Of a stretch of 64,000 nucleotides of DNA, positions 45,728-55,615 are shown piece after piece. The number at the start of each line of letters is the position of its first letter. Positions within the stretch are counted from its first letter, which is position 1. The notes beneath the pieces are model-generated. The model made no database searches and was not told the origin of the DNA. It worked only from the letters and a program-made list of their open reading frames with translations. Source of the DNA: RYN-230 sp963711705 (GTDB taxonomy: Bacteria > Actinomycetota > Actinomycetes > Streptosporangiales > Streptosporangiaceae); contig CAVQFM010000012.1 in the NCBI GenBank assembly GCA_963711705.1, positions 1-64,000 on the forward strand. The letters run 5' to 3'. A program made the translations under genes and the position numbers.

Positions 45728-46843
45728 TCAGCCGGTGACGTTGACGAGTTCGCGGCGGCCGTGGTTCAGCCGCTCGTAGCCCTGCTCGGTGCACACCACG
45801 ATGTCCTCGATCCGGGCCCCGTGCGCGCCGGGGTAGATGCCGGGCTCGACCGAGAAGGCCATGCCCACCTCCAGCGGCTCGGTGTTGCCCGCCACGATGT
45901 AGGGGTCCTCGTGTGTTTCCAGGCCGATCCCGTGCCCGGTGCGGTGCACGAAGTGGTCGCCGTAGCCGGCCTCGGTGATCGGGCCGCGGGCGGCCGCGTC
46001 CACCGATTCGGCGCTCACCCCCGGCCGCACCGCCGCGCAGGCCGCCTCCTGGGCGTCGTACAGCACCTGGTAGTAGTCGGTGAAGCCGATCGGCGGCTCG
46101 CCGATCGCATACACCCGGGTGCAGTCCGAGCAGTACCCGCTGGGCATGGTGCCGCCGATGTCGACCACGACCACATCCCCGGGCTGGACCACCCGGCTGG
46201 ACGCCTCATGGTGCGGGCTGGCCGCGTTCGGCCCGGACCCGACGATCGCGAAGTCGGCCCGCGCGTGCCCCTCGGCCGTGATAGCCCCGGTGATATCCGC
46301 CGCCACCTCCAGCTCGGTCCGCCCGGCCCGGAGCCACTGCGGCACGGCCGCGTGCACCCGGTCGATGGCCGCCCCGGCCTCGCGCAGCGCGGCGACCTCG
46401 GCCGGTGACTTGCGGATCCGCAGGTCCCGCAGGGCCGCGCTGGCCAGCGCCTGCCGGGTGGCGGGCAGCGCCGCCTGGAACCGCAGCACCATCAGCGCCC
46501 ACATCCGGTCGGACAGCCCGGCCACGGCGACCGCGCCGAGCCGCTTGGCCACCAGCTCATACGGGTCATCCGTCTCATCCCACGGGATCATCTCCAGGCC
46601 GAGCTGGCCCGCTGGCGAGGCCTGGGCGGCGGGCAGTTCCAGCCGCGGGACGACCAGGAACGGGTCATCGCCGGCCGGCACGGCCAGGCAGGTGAGCCGC
46701 TCCAGCTGCGTCGCGTCATAGCCGATCACGTAGCGCAGGTCTGGCCCGGGAGTGATCAGCAGCACATCCAGCCCGGCCTGGCCTGCGGCAGCGGCCGCCC
46801 GCCGGAGCCGGTCCGCTGGATACAATTCAGCCCAGGTCTGCAT
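45728..46843 (-). CDS. M24 family Xaa-Pro peptidase
   Basis: A 371-residue dinuclear metallopeptidase with the creatinase/prolidase-like N-terminal domain and a pita-bread catalytic domain. The five metal ligands are visible in VVVDIGGTMPSGYCSDCTRV (two Asp), HRTGHGIGLETHEDPYIVAG (His), and FSVEPGIYPGAHGARIEDIV (two Glu). It cleaves dipeptides or Xaa-Pro peptides in the cytoplasm. Its place 1 kb before the 5'-3' exonuclease gene parallels pepE (Rv2089c) beside Rv2090 in M. tuberculosis, so it is probably the PepE orthologue. It is divergent from the PP2C gene. The start is ATG 46843. Confidence 0.9.
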   Translation of the reverse strand: MQTWAELYPADRLRRAAAAAGQAGLDVLLITPGPDLRYVIGYDATQLERLTCLAVPAGDDPFLVVPRLELPAAQASPAGQLGLEMIPWDETDDPYELVAKRLGAVAVAGLSDRMWALMVLRFQAALPATRQALASAALRDLRIRKSPAEVAALREAGAAIDRVHAAVPQWLRAGRTELEVAADITGAITAEGHARADFAIVGSGPNAASPHHEASSRVVQPGDVVVVDIGGTMPSGYCSDCTRVYAIGEPPIGFTDYYQVLYDAQEAACAAVRPGVSAESVDAAARGPITEAGYGDHFVHRTGHGIGLETHEDPYIVAGNTEPLEVGMAFSVEPGIYPGAHGARIEDIVVCTEQGYERLNHGRRELVNVTG

Positions 46844-46977
46844 GCTGGTTATCTAACCACGGTGCGGCCCGTCGCCGGTTAGGGTGGACCCGGCCGGGGC
46901 GCACCGTGTGCTATCTAGACAGGAGCGCCCGTCATGCGTCACTCTTGGTGTACCTCGGATCACTGATGTGAACGGCG

Positions 46978-47850
46978 ATGACCCCTGAGATCGTGAGTTC
47001 CCCGGCCCCGCTCGAGCCAGCTGCGTCGGCGGACCGCGCCGCGGCCCAGTCCGCTTTCGCGGCCGGGTCCGGGCCTTTCGCGCTGCGTCCCCGCAACAGC
47101 GAGCGCACCCCGGGCGATCCCACCGCGCTGGCCGCCGCATTACTGCAGGAACGGCACGTCACGCTGGAACTCCAGCGGGCCATCCTGCCGCTGCACGAGG
47201 CGCCGTTCGACCTGCCCGGCCTGCGCGCGGTCGTCCGCTACCTGCCCGCCTCCGCGAACAGCCGGGTCGGCGGCGACTGGTACATCACCGCGGAGATGCC
47301 CGCGGGCAACGTCCTGCTCGCGATCGGTGACGTGGCCGGCCATGGGCTGGACGCCGCGGCCGGGATGGCGCGGCTGCGCGGCGCGCTGGCCGGGCTGGCC
47401 ATCACCGGGGCACCCCCCGAGCGCCTGGTCGGCTGGCTGAACGACCTGGTGCATCACGTCGCCCCGGAGCACACCGCGTCGGTGATGGCCGGCTACTTCG
47501 ACCCGCCGACCCGCGAGTTCACCTGGGCCCAGGCGGGCCATCCGCCGCCGCTGCTGGTCCGCGGCGCCGCCGCGCGCCCGCTCGGCCAGCCGGCCGGCAT
47601 CCTGCTCGGCGCGGGCCACGGCGGGTACGACGCGATGACGCTGACCCTGGAGCCGGGCGACGTCCTGCTGCTGTACAGCGACGGCCTGGTAGAACGCCGG
47701 GACCGGCCGCTGGATCAGGGACTCAGCCTGCTGGCCGAGGCCGCGGCGGGCATCTCCGACCCGGAGCAGCTCATCACGGCCGTGCTGGACGCGGTCAGCT
47801 CGACCGACTCCGAAGACGACACCTGTCTCGTCGCCCTGCGCGTCCTCTAG
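46978..47850 (+). CDS. SpoIIE/PP2C-type serine phosphatase
   Basis: A 290-residue PPM phosphatase. After a low-complexity N-terminus (about 50 residues) come SRVGGDWYITAEM, IGDVAGHGLDAAAGMARLRG, TWAQAGHPPPLLV, LLLYSDGLVERRDRPLD and DDTCLVALRV, which hold the metal-binding Gly-Asp, Asp-Gly and Asp residues of the family. Such proteins often control anti-sigma-factor antagonists in stress responses, but no anti-sigma gene is adjacent. No receiver, PAS or GAF domain is fused. The ATG is at 46978; a 10-codon upstream ORF with its own AGGAG (46934-46966) sits 12 bp before it. Confidence 0.88.
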   Translation: MTPEIVSSPAPLEPAASADRAAAQSAFAAGSGPFALRPRNSERTPGDPTALAAALLQERHVTLELQRAILPLHEAPFDLPGLRAVVRYLPASANSRVGGDWYITAEMPAGNVLLAIGDVAGHGLDAAAGMARLRGALAGLAITGAPPERLVGWLNDLVHHVAPEHTASVMAGYFDPPTREFTWAQAGHPPPLLVRGAAARPLGQPAGILLGAGHGGYDAMTLTLEPGDVLLLYSDGLVERRDRPLDQGLSLLAEAAAGISDPEQLITAVLDAVSSTDSEDDTCLVALRVL

Positions 47851-47896
47851 CAGGCCACGGGCAGTACCCGGAACGGATCGTTAAGCAAGGACGGGC

Positions 47897-48820
47897 TCAG
47901 CCGGGTGCGTCGGCCAGCGTGCTGCTGGCCCGGCGCAGCGACGAGCCCAGCCCCCAGCGCTCGCCCAGCGTCTCCAGCCGGTCGGGGTCGGCGGCGGTGA
48001 CCGGCAGGCCGCCGTGCACGTCCGGGACCGGCGCGTCGCTGGCCACCCGGACGACCGGGACCGCGACCGCCAGGTAGTCCCGGGCGGCGGCGAGCTTGGG
48101 CCGGCTGCCCTTGGGGAACCCGCCGTGCCCGCGGTCCAGCGCGTCGATGATGGCGGCCATGCTGCCGAACGTCCGCACCAGCGCGGCGGCCGTCTTGTCG
48201 CCCACCCCGGGCACGCCGGGCAGCCCGTCGCTCGGGTCGCCGCGCAGCACGGCGAAGTCGGCGTAGGCCCGGCCGGGGATGCCGTAGCGCTCGGTCACCG
48301 CCGCCTCGTCCACCACGTCCAGCTTGGTCAGCCCGCGGACCGTGTAGATGACCCGGACCGGCGGGCCGTCATCCACCAGCTGGAACAGGTCGCGGTCGCC
48401 GGTGACGATCTCCACCGGGCCGTCCGCCCGCGCGGTGAGCGTGCCGATCACGTCGTCGGCCTCGAAGCCTGGTGCGGCGGCGGTGGTCACGCCCATCGCG
48501 GCCAGCACGTCCTCGATCACCGGGATCTGCGGGGTGAGCGCGGGCGGTTCCTCCTCGGTGCCGTCCGGCCGGGCCCGGTGCGCCTTGTACGACGGGATCG
48601 CGGCGACCCGGAAGGCCGGCCGCCAGTCCGCGTCCAAACAGGCGACCAGGGCGGCCGGCTGCCGGGCCCGGACCAGCCGGGCGATCATGTCCAGCAGGCC
48701 GCGGATGGCGTTGACCGGGGTCCCGTCCGGCGCGGTCAGCGTGTCCGGCACGCCGTAGAACGCGCGGTAGTACAGCGAGGCGGTGTCCAGCAGCATCAGC
48801 GGGCCCATCTCCGTCATCAT
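47897..48820 (-). CDS. 5'-3' exonuclease (PolA N-terminal type)
   Basis: A 307-residue flap-type nuclease, like the 5' nuclease domain of DNA polymerase I but free-standing. The metal sites are MLLDTASLYYRAFYG (first Asp), CLDADWRPAFRVAAIPSYKA, GFEADDVIGTLT, IVTGDRDLFQLVDD and VLRGDPSDGLPGVPGVGDKT, with the helix-hairpin-helix last. A short C-terminal region ends at the stop at 47897. The ATG at 48820 (or 48817) is assumed, since the frame is open much further upstream only as a shadow of the permease. It corresponds to Rv2090 in the mycobacterial neighbourhood. It removes RNA primers and flaps. Confidence 0.9.
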   Translation of the reverse strand: MMTEMGPLMLLDTASLYYRAFYGVPDTLTAPDGTPVNAIRGLLDMIARLVRARQPAALVACLDADWRPAFRVAAIPSYKAHRARPDGTEEEPPALTPQIPVIEDVLAAMGVTTAAAPGFEADDVIGTLTARADGPVEIVTGDRDLFQLVDDGPPVRVIYTVRGLTKLDVVDEAAVTERYGIPGRAYADFAVLRGDPSDGLPGVPGVGDKTAAALVRTFGSMAAIIDALDRGHGGFPKGSRPKLAAARDYLAVAVPVVRVASDAPVPDVHGGLPVTAADPDRLETLGERWGLGSSLRRASSTLADAPG

Positions 48821-48850
48821 GCCAGGCTGCGGCGGCGGGGACGCACTATC

Positions 48851-50162
<1,312 letters not shown>

Positions 50163-50174
<12 letters not shown>

Positions 50175-50546
50175 TCCGAGTTCGGCCGCGCTGATCTCGA
50201 CGCAGAACTCGTTGCCTTCCGGGTCGGCCAGGACCACCCAGCCGAGCTCGGGGCGGGGGTCGGTGACGATCCTGGCGCCGAGCCCGGTCAGCCGGGCTAT
50301 CTCCTCGTCCTGCGTGCGGTCGGCCGGCATGACGTCCAGGTGCAGCCGGTTCTTCACGGTCTTGCCCTCGGGAACGGACACGAAGTACAGCCGTGGCCGG
50401 CCGCCGCCGGGAAGTTGCACCGCGCAGTCGGGGTAGCCGGGATTCGGCGCCTCGATGACCTCCCCTCCGGTGACTTCGCCCCAGAAACTGGCCACTGTGC
50501 GCGGGTCGGCGCAGTCGAACGTGATGTTGAGGACGGTGGAACTCAT
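50163..50546 (-). CDS. VOC family (glyoxalase-like) protein
   Basis: A 127-residue single-unit vicinal-oxygen-chelate protein with two beta-alpha-beta-beta-beta modules: ITFDCADPRTVASFWGEVTG, RLYFVSVPEGKTVKNRLHLD and WVVLADPEGNEFCVEIS. This is the DUF (glyoxalase-like) subset widespread in Actinobacteria. The functions of individual members (isomerase, resistance, lyase) are not predictable from sequence. ATG 50546 overlaps the GNAT stop by 4 bp. Its 3' end overlaps the permease end by 12 bp, tail to tail. Confidence 0.85.
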
Positions 50547-51079
50547 GGCTGCCGCACGCCGTCGAGGGGGCAGGCGAACTCTTCCTCGTCCAGGTCGGTG
50601 GTCCCGGCGCGCGGGTACATCTGCCGCCGGCCGGTGGGCACGAAGCCCATCCGCTGGTAGAAGGCGCGGGCCCGGTCGTTGCCGATGGCGACCCACAAGG
50701 TCACCTGGGCGGCCCCGGCCGCGCTGGCGTGCGCCAGGACGGCCGTGACCAGCCGGTCGGCGACACCCGCGCCGCGGGCTTCCGGCCGCACCCACATGGA
50801 CACCAGGTGCCAGCCGGCCGGCGGCCGGTCTGACTGCTCGGGAAACATGGCGACCAGGCCGGCCTGGCCCGCCGGGCCGGCGTGGTCCGCCTGCCAGGCC
50901 AGGAACCAGGGCCGGGCCGCGATCCGGGATCGCCATTCAGCTTCGGGCTGGCCGGTCTCCCGGGCCGCGGTCGAGGCGAACGCGTCCGGCGCATCCGCCA
51001 GCGCCGCCAGCCGCACGTCCCGGACCACCGCCCACTCGTCCGGCTGGGCCAGCCGGACCTGGACCTCGGTCGTCTTCAT
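50543..51079 (-). CDS. GNAT family N-acetyltransferase
   Basis: A 178-residue acetyltransferase. The ATG at 51079 is chosen over the in-frame start at 51115. VRLAQPDEWAVVRDVRLAAL begins the fold. LVSMWVRPEARGAGVADRLV holds the acetyl-CoA loop (R-x-x-G-x-A), and TLWVAIGNDRARAFYQRMGF is the closing strand-helix pair. It is translationally coupled to the VOC gene, a common pairing among small detoxification genes. The acceptor is not known. Confidence 0.88.
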   Translation of the reverse strand: MKTTEVQVRLAQPDEWAVVRDVRLAALADAPDAFASTAARETGQPEAEWRSRIAARPWFLAWQADHAGPAGQAGLVAMFPEQSDRPPAGWHLVSMWVRPEARGAGVADRLVTAVLAHASAAGAAQVTLWVAIGNDRARAFYQRMGFVPTGRRQMYPRAGTTDLDEEEFACPLDGVRQP

Positions 51080-51130
51080 CCTGCACAGCGTCGCGGCCGG
51101 GCGCGCTCGCCGCAACCCGATAATGACCTG

Positions 51131-53489
51131 CTATTCCCTTCTCAGGACCTGGGCGGTGCTGGCCCGCGCCGCGAATTCACCGGGCCAGGCCGCGACGGCC
51201 AGGGCAAGCACCAGCGCAGCGCCGGTGATCAGGGCGAATTGCCAGAATGGAAGGACGAGAACCGGCAGGATACCGAGCCGGTGGGTGAAGATCTGCCAGG
51301 CGGCCCGGCCGCAAACGGCACCGGCCGGAATCCCTATCGCCAGCGCCACACCGGTCAGCGTGCCCGCCTGCCAGGCCGCCGCCCGGCGAAGCTGGCCGCG
51401 GGTACAGCCGAGCGTGCGCAAGATGGCGAAGTCGCGCCCCCGCCGCCGGACCGCGGTGATCAGGAGATGCGCTATCGTCGCCAGCGCGAGCCCGCTGAGC
51501 GCGGCGCCCAGCAGCATCGGCAGGTCCCGCACCCGGCCGAAATTGACCAGGTCCACTGGTGTCGGCGGCCCCTGGGTGAGGAACGGGCCCAGCCGGGCCA
51601 CCTGAGCGGCCAGGCGGCTGCTTTCGGCTGGCTGGGCGGAATTCCCGTGGAACCGGACGAGCAGGGTGTCCAGCGGAGGGCGAGAAGCCGGCACACCCGG
51701 CAGGTGAAGCGCGCTGGCCAGGGTAAGGGCAGCGCCTTGGCCGAGGCCGAGAGCATCGCCGAGCGCCGGGAAGATGGCCGCGCCGACGACCCGCATCCGC
51801 ACCGGGTGATTGCCCAGCACCGCCACCCGGACCGTGGCACCCACGTGGGCGTGCGCCGCGGCCAGGGTCTGCCGGCCCAGCGCGATCTCCCCTGAGCCCC
51901 GCGGGAGCCGGCCCTGCACCGGGACGCCCATCAGCGCGGCCCCACGGCCCGTGCGCATGGCGATGGCGTCCACACGCACCCCATTTACTTGCAGGAACGC
52001 GTCCGAGTATCCGATGGACCACCCCGCGACGGCCGGGTCGCGGGCCACCATCCTGGCCACCGGCGACAGTTCGGCCCCGGCCGTGGTGCCCACCCTGTTG
52101 TCCCAGGCCACGCCGTACAGCCGCGGGGTGGTAAGCAGGTGGCTCAGGCTGGCCGAGAAGACCGCGGCCGCGCTCAGCGCCGCCACGCCGACGACCGCCC
52201 CGGCGATGGTGCTGCGCACCGGCAGCGCGGTCCGGCCAGCGCCCGGCCGCAGGGCCAGCCGGACACCTATCATCCGGGGAGCAGACCTGGCCCCGCTGGC
52301 CAGCTGGATGGCCAGCCCGCGCCGCCCGCGGCTGACCACGGTGGCCGTGGCCACGTCCCTGGTCGCCGCGCGCCAGGCCGCTGGCGCGGCGCAGCCGATG
52401 GTGAGGAACGCCGTGACCAGTCCGCCGATGGCCAGCACCAAGCCGTCGGCGTCTGGGCCTGGGCGCGGCTCGGCCACCCCGGCCAGGCCCACGGGCAGCA
52501 GCGGGGACAACGCGAAGGCCAGCGTAACCGCCGCCATGCCGCCAGCCACTCCGATCGCGGCCGCCCGGCCGAGACCGATAGCGATCAGCTGCCGGCGGCC
52601 CATCCCGAGGGCCCGCAGGACCACGTAGTCGGTGGACTCGAGAAAACTGAGCCGGGCCAGCACCTGGCCCAGGACCAGGAGGCTTATTACCCCGAGGAGC
52701 CCGGCGAGCAGCCACAGGGCAACGGCCTGCAGGTGAATCGAGCGCTGGGTACTCGCCGATTGCGCGGCCAGCGGGGTGCTCTCGGCCGGCGCGGCGCTGG
52801 CCAGCCGGGCGACCTCGCGCTGGACCGCGGCCGAGTCGGCATGGCTCCTGGTCAGGCGCAGCACTGCCTCGGTGAACGTCTGCGGTGTCGCCCGGTGGGT
52901 CTTCCAGAAGGCCGGGGTGGCCCAGACGGCGGGCGGCCCGGCATCGAGCCGGGGCGGGAACTCGGTCGCCGCGGCTTCGATCCCGACGACGTGGAATGCG
53001 ACCGGCGCTGACCGGCCCTTCCCGGCCGGCAGCACGACGCGCAAGGGTGTCCCCCGGTTTCAGCTTCCGCGCCTGCGCCAGCAGGAACGAGACAACGACC
53101 TCATCGGCCCGGCCCGGATCGGCCAGCCGCCCGGCGACGATCTTCTGTTTCCAGAAGCGGCCCGGGATCAGGTTGTCTTCCGGGGCGAGCAGGTTGATGT
53201 CGTGCGGGGCCAGCAAGCCGACCGACCGGACGTAGGCCACCTGCACGCCCGGCAGGCGGGCGAGGGCCTGGCGCCGGATGGGGGGAAGGTACGGCGCGTA
53301 CCGGGCAATCAGCAGGTCGGGCGCCTTGCTCCAGGCCAGGAAGCGGGGGTAGGCGGAATCGGTCCGCCGGGCACCGGCAGCCGCGGCCGTGACCACACCG
53401 GCGAACGCGCCGACGAGCAGGGCCACGCTCAGCCAGCTGCGCCAGCGTCTGCGCAGCTCGGCCAGGAGGAAGAGGCCCACACCTGCCAT
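51131..53489 (-). CDS. FtsX-like ABC transporter permease (MacB type), one frameshift
   Basis: A permease of about 785 residues if the shift near 53038-53045 is corrected. The N-terminus has a membrane anchor (WLSVALLVGAFAGVVTAAAA) and a large extracytoplasmic domain (LIARYAPYLPPIRRQALARL). After the shift it continues with WLLAGLLGVISLLVLGQVLA, ESTDYVVLRALGMGRRQL (the FtsX coupling helix), a second large loop, and a second FtsX unit (FAILRTLGCTRGQLRRAAAW ... ALAVAAWPGEFAARAS). The duplicated FtsX layout fits lipoprotein/drug efflux permeases. No ATPase gene lies next to it, so its partner is elsewhere or lost. The C-rich run at the shift favours a read error. Confidence 0.8.
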
Positions 53490-53504
53490 TGCCCGGCGAC
53501 GTCC

Positions 53505-54986
53505 TCAACCGGCCGGGCGTGAGCCAGAAGCGGCGGGCCGGCCCGGGTCGGCCGGGGCAGGCCCGGGATGCCCGGCTGGGCTGCCCGTGGCTGGGCTGCC
53601 CGTGGTTGGGCTGCCCGTGGCCTGCCCGGTCGCTGGTGCCCGGCGGCGCGCGTTGCCGGCCAGCACCCGCCACACGGTCGAGGGGCGGAGCAGCAGGGTC
53701 GGTGGGTCGATCAGGCCGGCCACCCGGAAGAAGCGGGTGGTGACCACGATGTCGTGCTCGGCGGCCGCCTGCAGCCAGTTCACGTAGGCGTTGATCATCC
53801 TGACCGGCCACGGCCGCGGAGCCTGGACCTCGGGCAGGGCCAGGTCGCCCCCGACGGCGAGCTGCCAGGCGACGCCGACCGGCTTGGCCGCCGCCCGGAA
53901 GAACCGGCTGGCCAGGTCCTGATCGCCGCGGGCGAGTGCGTCCCGCAACGCCACGGATTGATGGGCGGCGACCGACATTCCCTGGCCGTAGACGGGATTG
54001 AAGCTGCAGATCGCGTCGCCGAAGACCAGCAGCCCGGCGGGGAACCGGCGCAGCCGCTCGTAGTGCCGCCACAGGCTGGCCGGGAACCGGTTGGTGACGA
54101 TGTCCGCGAGTGGCTCGGCCGCGCGGATCGCGGCGAACACCTCGGGCGGCGCGACCATTTCGGCAAAGGCCAGGAACCCCGCGGGGTCGGCGGGCGGATG
54201 ATGGCCCCGGTAGCCGAACAGCGTGAGCATCCAGCGATCACCCTCGGTCGCGAACATCCCGATGCCGTGTGGGTGGCCAGGCGAGGCGCCGATGAAGACC
54301 TGCGTCCTGCCGTCTAGAGCGCCGGGACGCAGCTTCAGCGGCCGGCTGGAGTACCTGATGTCCACCTTCACCTGCTCCTCGGTGGGCGGGCCGTAACCGA
54401 GTGACGGCAGCCAGGAGGCAGTGCGGCCGGTCCGGCCGGTCGCGTCGACGACCAGATCGGCGGGGAGCACCCGCTCGCTAGTGAGGATGTCCGCGCCGGT
54501 CTGGTGGCGCTGGATGCGGACGCCGGTGATGCGGTCCCGGTTCTCGGTGGCGGCCAGGTCAACGGCCTCGATTCCGTCGGCTATCTCGATGTTCGGCAGC
54601 GCCTGGACCCGGGCGCGCACGTGTGCCTCCAGATAGGGCCGGCTGGGCTGCACGAAAACCCCAGGCACCGGGGCCGCCTCAGCGCACATGAGATGGCCGC
54701 CGAAGGATGCCCACGCCTGGGAAAAGTCGCTCATGACCGGAGTTCCCTCAGCCACCAGGTCACTGATCAGCCCGGGGAACAGCTCATCCATGATCCCGGC
54801 CCCGCTCGGCAGCAGCACGTGAATGTGCCGCCCTTGGGGCACGCCACGGCGGCTTCGCGCGCCCGCGGGCAGGCTGTCCCGGTCGATGACCGTCACCGTC
54901 TCGTACGCGTCGGCCAGCACCCGCGCCGCCAGCAGACCGCCGATGCTGGCCCCGAGGACTACTGCGTGGTTACCGGTCTTGCCCAT
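53505..54986 (-). CDS. FAD-dependent oxidoreductase/monooxygenase
   Basis: A 493-residue flavoprotein. The dinucleotide motif is HAVVLGASIGGLLAARVLAD, the central strand LVVDATGRTGRTASWLPSLG, and the FAD-ribityl GD motif LLVFGDAICSFNPVYGQGMS. A hydrophobic loop with WQLAVGGDLALPEVQ follows. The C-terminus from about residue 455 is a low-complexity TGSP repeat tail, encoded by tandem DNA repeats. It belongs to the group of single-component FAD enzymes that includes squalene/tetracycline-type oxygenases and geranylgeranyl-reductase-like proteins. The substrate is unknown. It lies 16 bp from the FtsX gene and could be co-transcribed with it. Confidence 0.85.
   Translation of the reverse strand: MGKTGNHAVVLGASIGGLLAARVLADAYETVTVIDRDSLPAGARSRRGVPQGRHIHVLLPSGAGIMDELFPGLISDLVAEGTPVMSDFSQAWASFGGHLMCAEAAPVPGVFVQPSRPYLEAHVRARVQALPNIEIADGIEAVDLAATENRDRITGVRIQRHQTGADILTSERVLPADLVVDATGRTGRTASWLPSLGYGPPTEEQVKVDIRYSSRPLKLRPGALDGRTQVFIGASPGHPHGIGMFATEGDRWMLTLFGYRGHHPPADPAGFLAFAEMVAPPEVFAAIRAAEPLADIVTNRFPASLWRHYERLRRFPAGLLVFGDAICSFNPVYGQGMSVAAHQSVALRDALARGDQDLASRFFRAAAKPVGVAWQLAVGGDLALPEVQAPRPWPVRMINAYVNWLQAAAEHDIVVTTRFFRVAGLIDPPTLLLRPSTVWRVLAGNARRRAPATGQATGSPTTGSPATGSPAGHPGPAPADPGRPAASGSRPAG
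53570..53632 (-). repeat. About 15-bp tandem repeat encoding the TGSP tail
   Basis: The unit TGGGCTGCCCGTGGT is repeated about four times with few changes (TGGGCTGCCCGTGGC, TTGGGCTGCCCGTGG and a shorter one). It encodes the TGSPTTGSPATGSPAG segment at the C-terminus of the FAD enzyme. In-frame copy-number change would vary only the tail length. Confidence 0.7.
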
Positions 54987-55136
54987 CTCGACCCCCCAAC
55001 GCCGCGATGCCGGCGCTTCCCCTGGTTCACCCCTCAGTCATCGCACATCGCCAGCCCGGCGGCCAGTAGGCAGGCACGTGTGGCACCGGGTGTAGTAGCA
55101 CACCGCCGCCGGATCACCCGTTCACCCACGGATAGT
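54987..55136. other. Intergenic stretch before the HTH/Clp_N remnants
   Basis: This 150-bp segment precedes the decayed genes and is divergent from the FAD enzyme. No coding sequence, RNA gene or clear promoter is recognised. From 55500 to 55615 the DNA likewise shows only the purine-rich ribosome site (GGAGGGAGG) of the DUF222 gene. Confidence 0.35.
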
Positions 55137-55500
55137 GCGAGGTCCCGTCAGGAGATCGCGATGCGGCTGGGCGTGACCAAGCAGACCGTGCACCGCAAGC
55201 ACGGCAGGCGTTTCCGGGGCGGTGATGGCCTGCGCATATGACCCCAGCGGCCCGTGGGGTCTCGATGCTGGCCTATGACCACGCTGTCCGGCTCGGGCAC
55301 CGGTATCTGGACGGTGAGAACTTCCTGCTCGCCCTGGCGGACGCGCTCTCATCCGGGCCGCACTCCAGAACGCCTCGACACCCAGGGTGTTCGTGTCCAC
55401 CAACGACTCGAACGCGCCAATGCGGAAGTTGGCGCGCAGCGAAGGATGGACCCCCAGCGGGATACTCACCGGCCTGGACGAACATGACCCCGAGCACGTG
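55137..55500 (+). pseudogene. HTH protein end plus Clp_N-domain gene, decayed
   Basis: Two remnants lie head to tail. First, codons ending at 55241 read EIAMRLGVTKQTVHRKHGRR, the end of a helix-turn-helix regulator. Its stop overlaps an ATG at 55238 (ATGA). From there LAYDHAVRLGHRYLDGENFL and LALADA match the first half of a Clp N-terminal repeat, then the frame breaks near 55345; continuation such as TPERLDTQGVRVHQRLERAN is in another frame and stops at 55487. In actinomycetes an HTH gene followed by a Clp_N-only gene is a common pair. Upstream of 55137 no start for the HTH protein is found. Both are presumed non-functional. Confidence 0.6.
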
Positions 55501-55615
55501 TTCTTCCATGACGCCGGCCCGCGCCGGAGTACTAGAAGTGTCGGTGGGTCCCGGTATGGTCGAACATGACTTCGAAAGTGGTCTTCGGCCAGTCGCTGGA
55601 GGGAGGTGGGCCGGG

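Noticed and set aside
53570..53632. CRISPR-like array
   Set aside because: The units are contiguous 15-bp in-frame repeats without spacers, coding for a protein tail.
55122..55469. Minus-strand open frame opposite the Clp_N remnant
   Set aside because: The plus strand has a recognisable Clp_N repeat; the minus-strand reading has no known domain.
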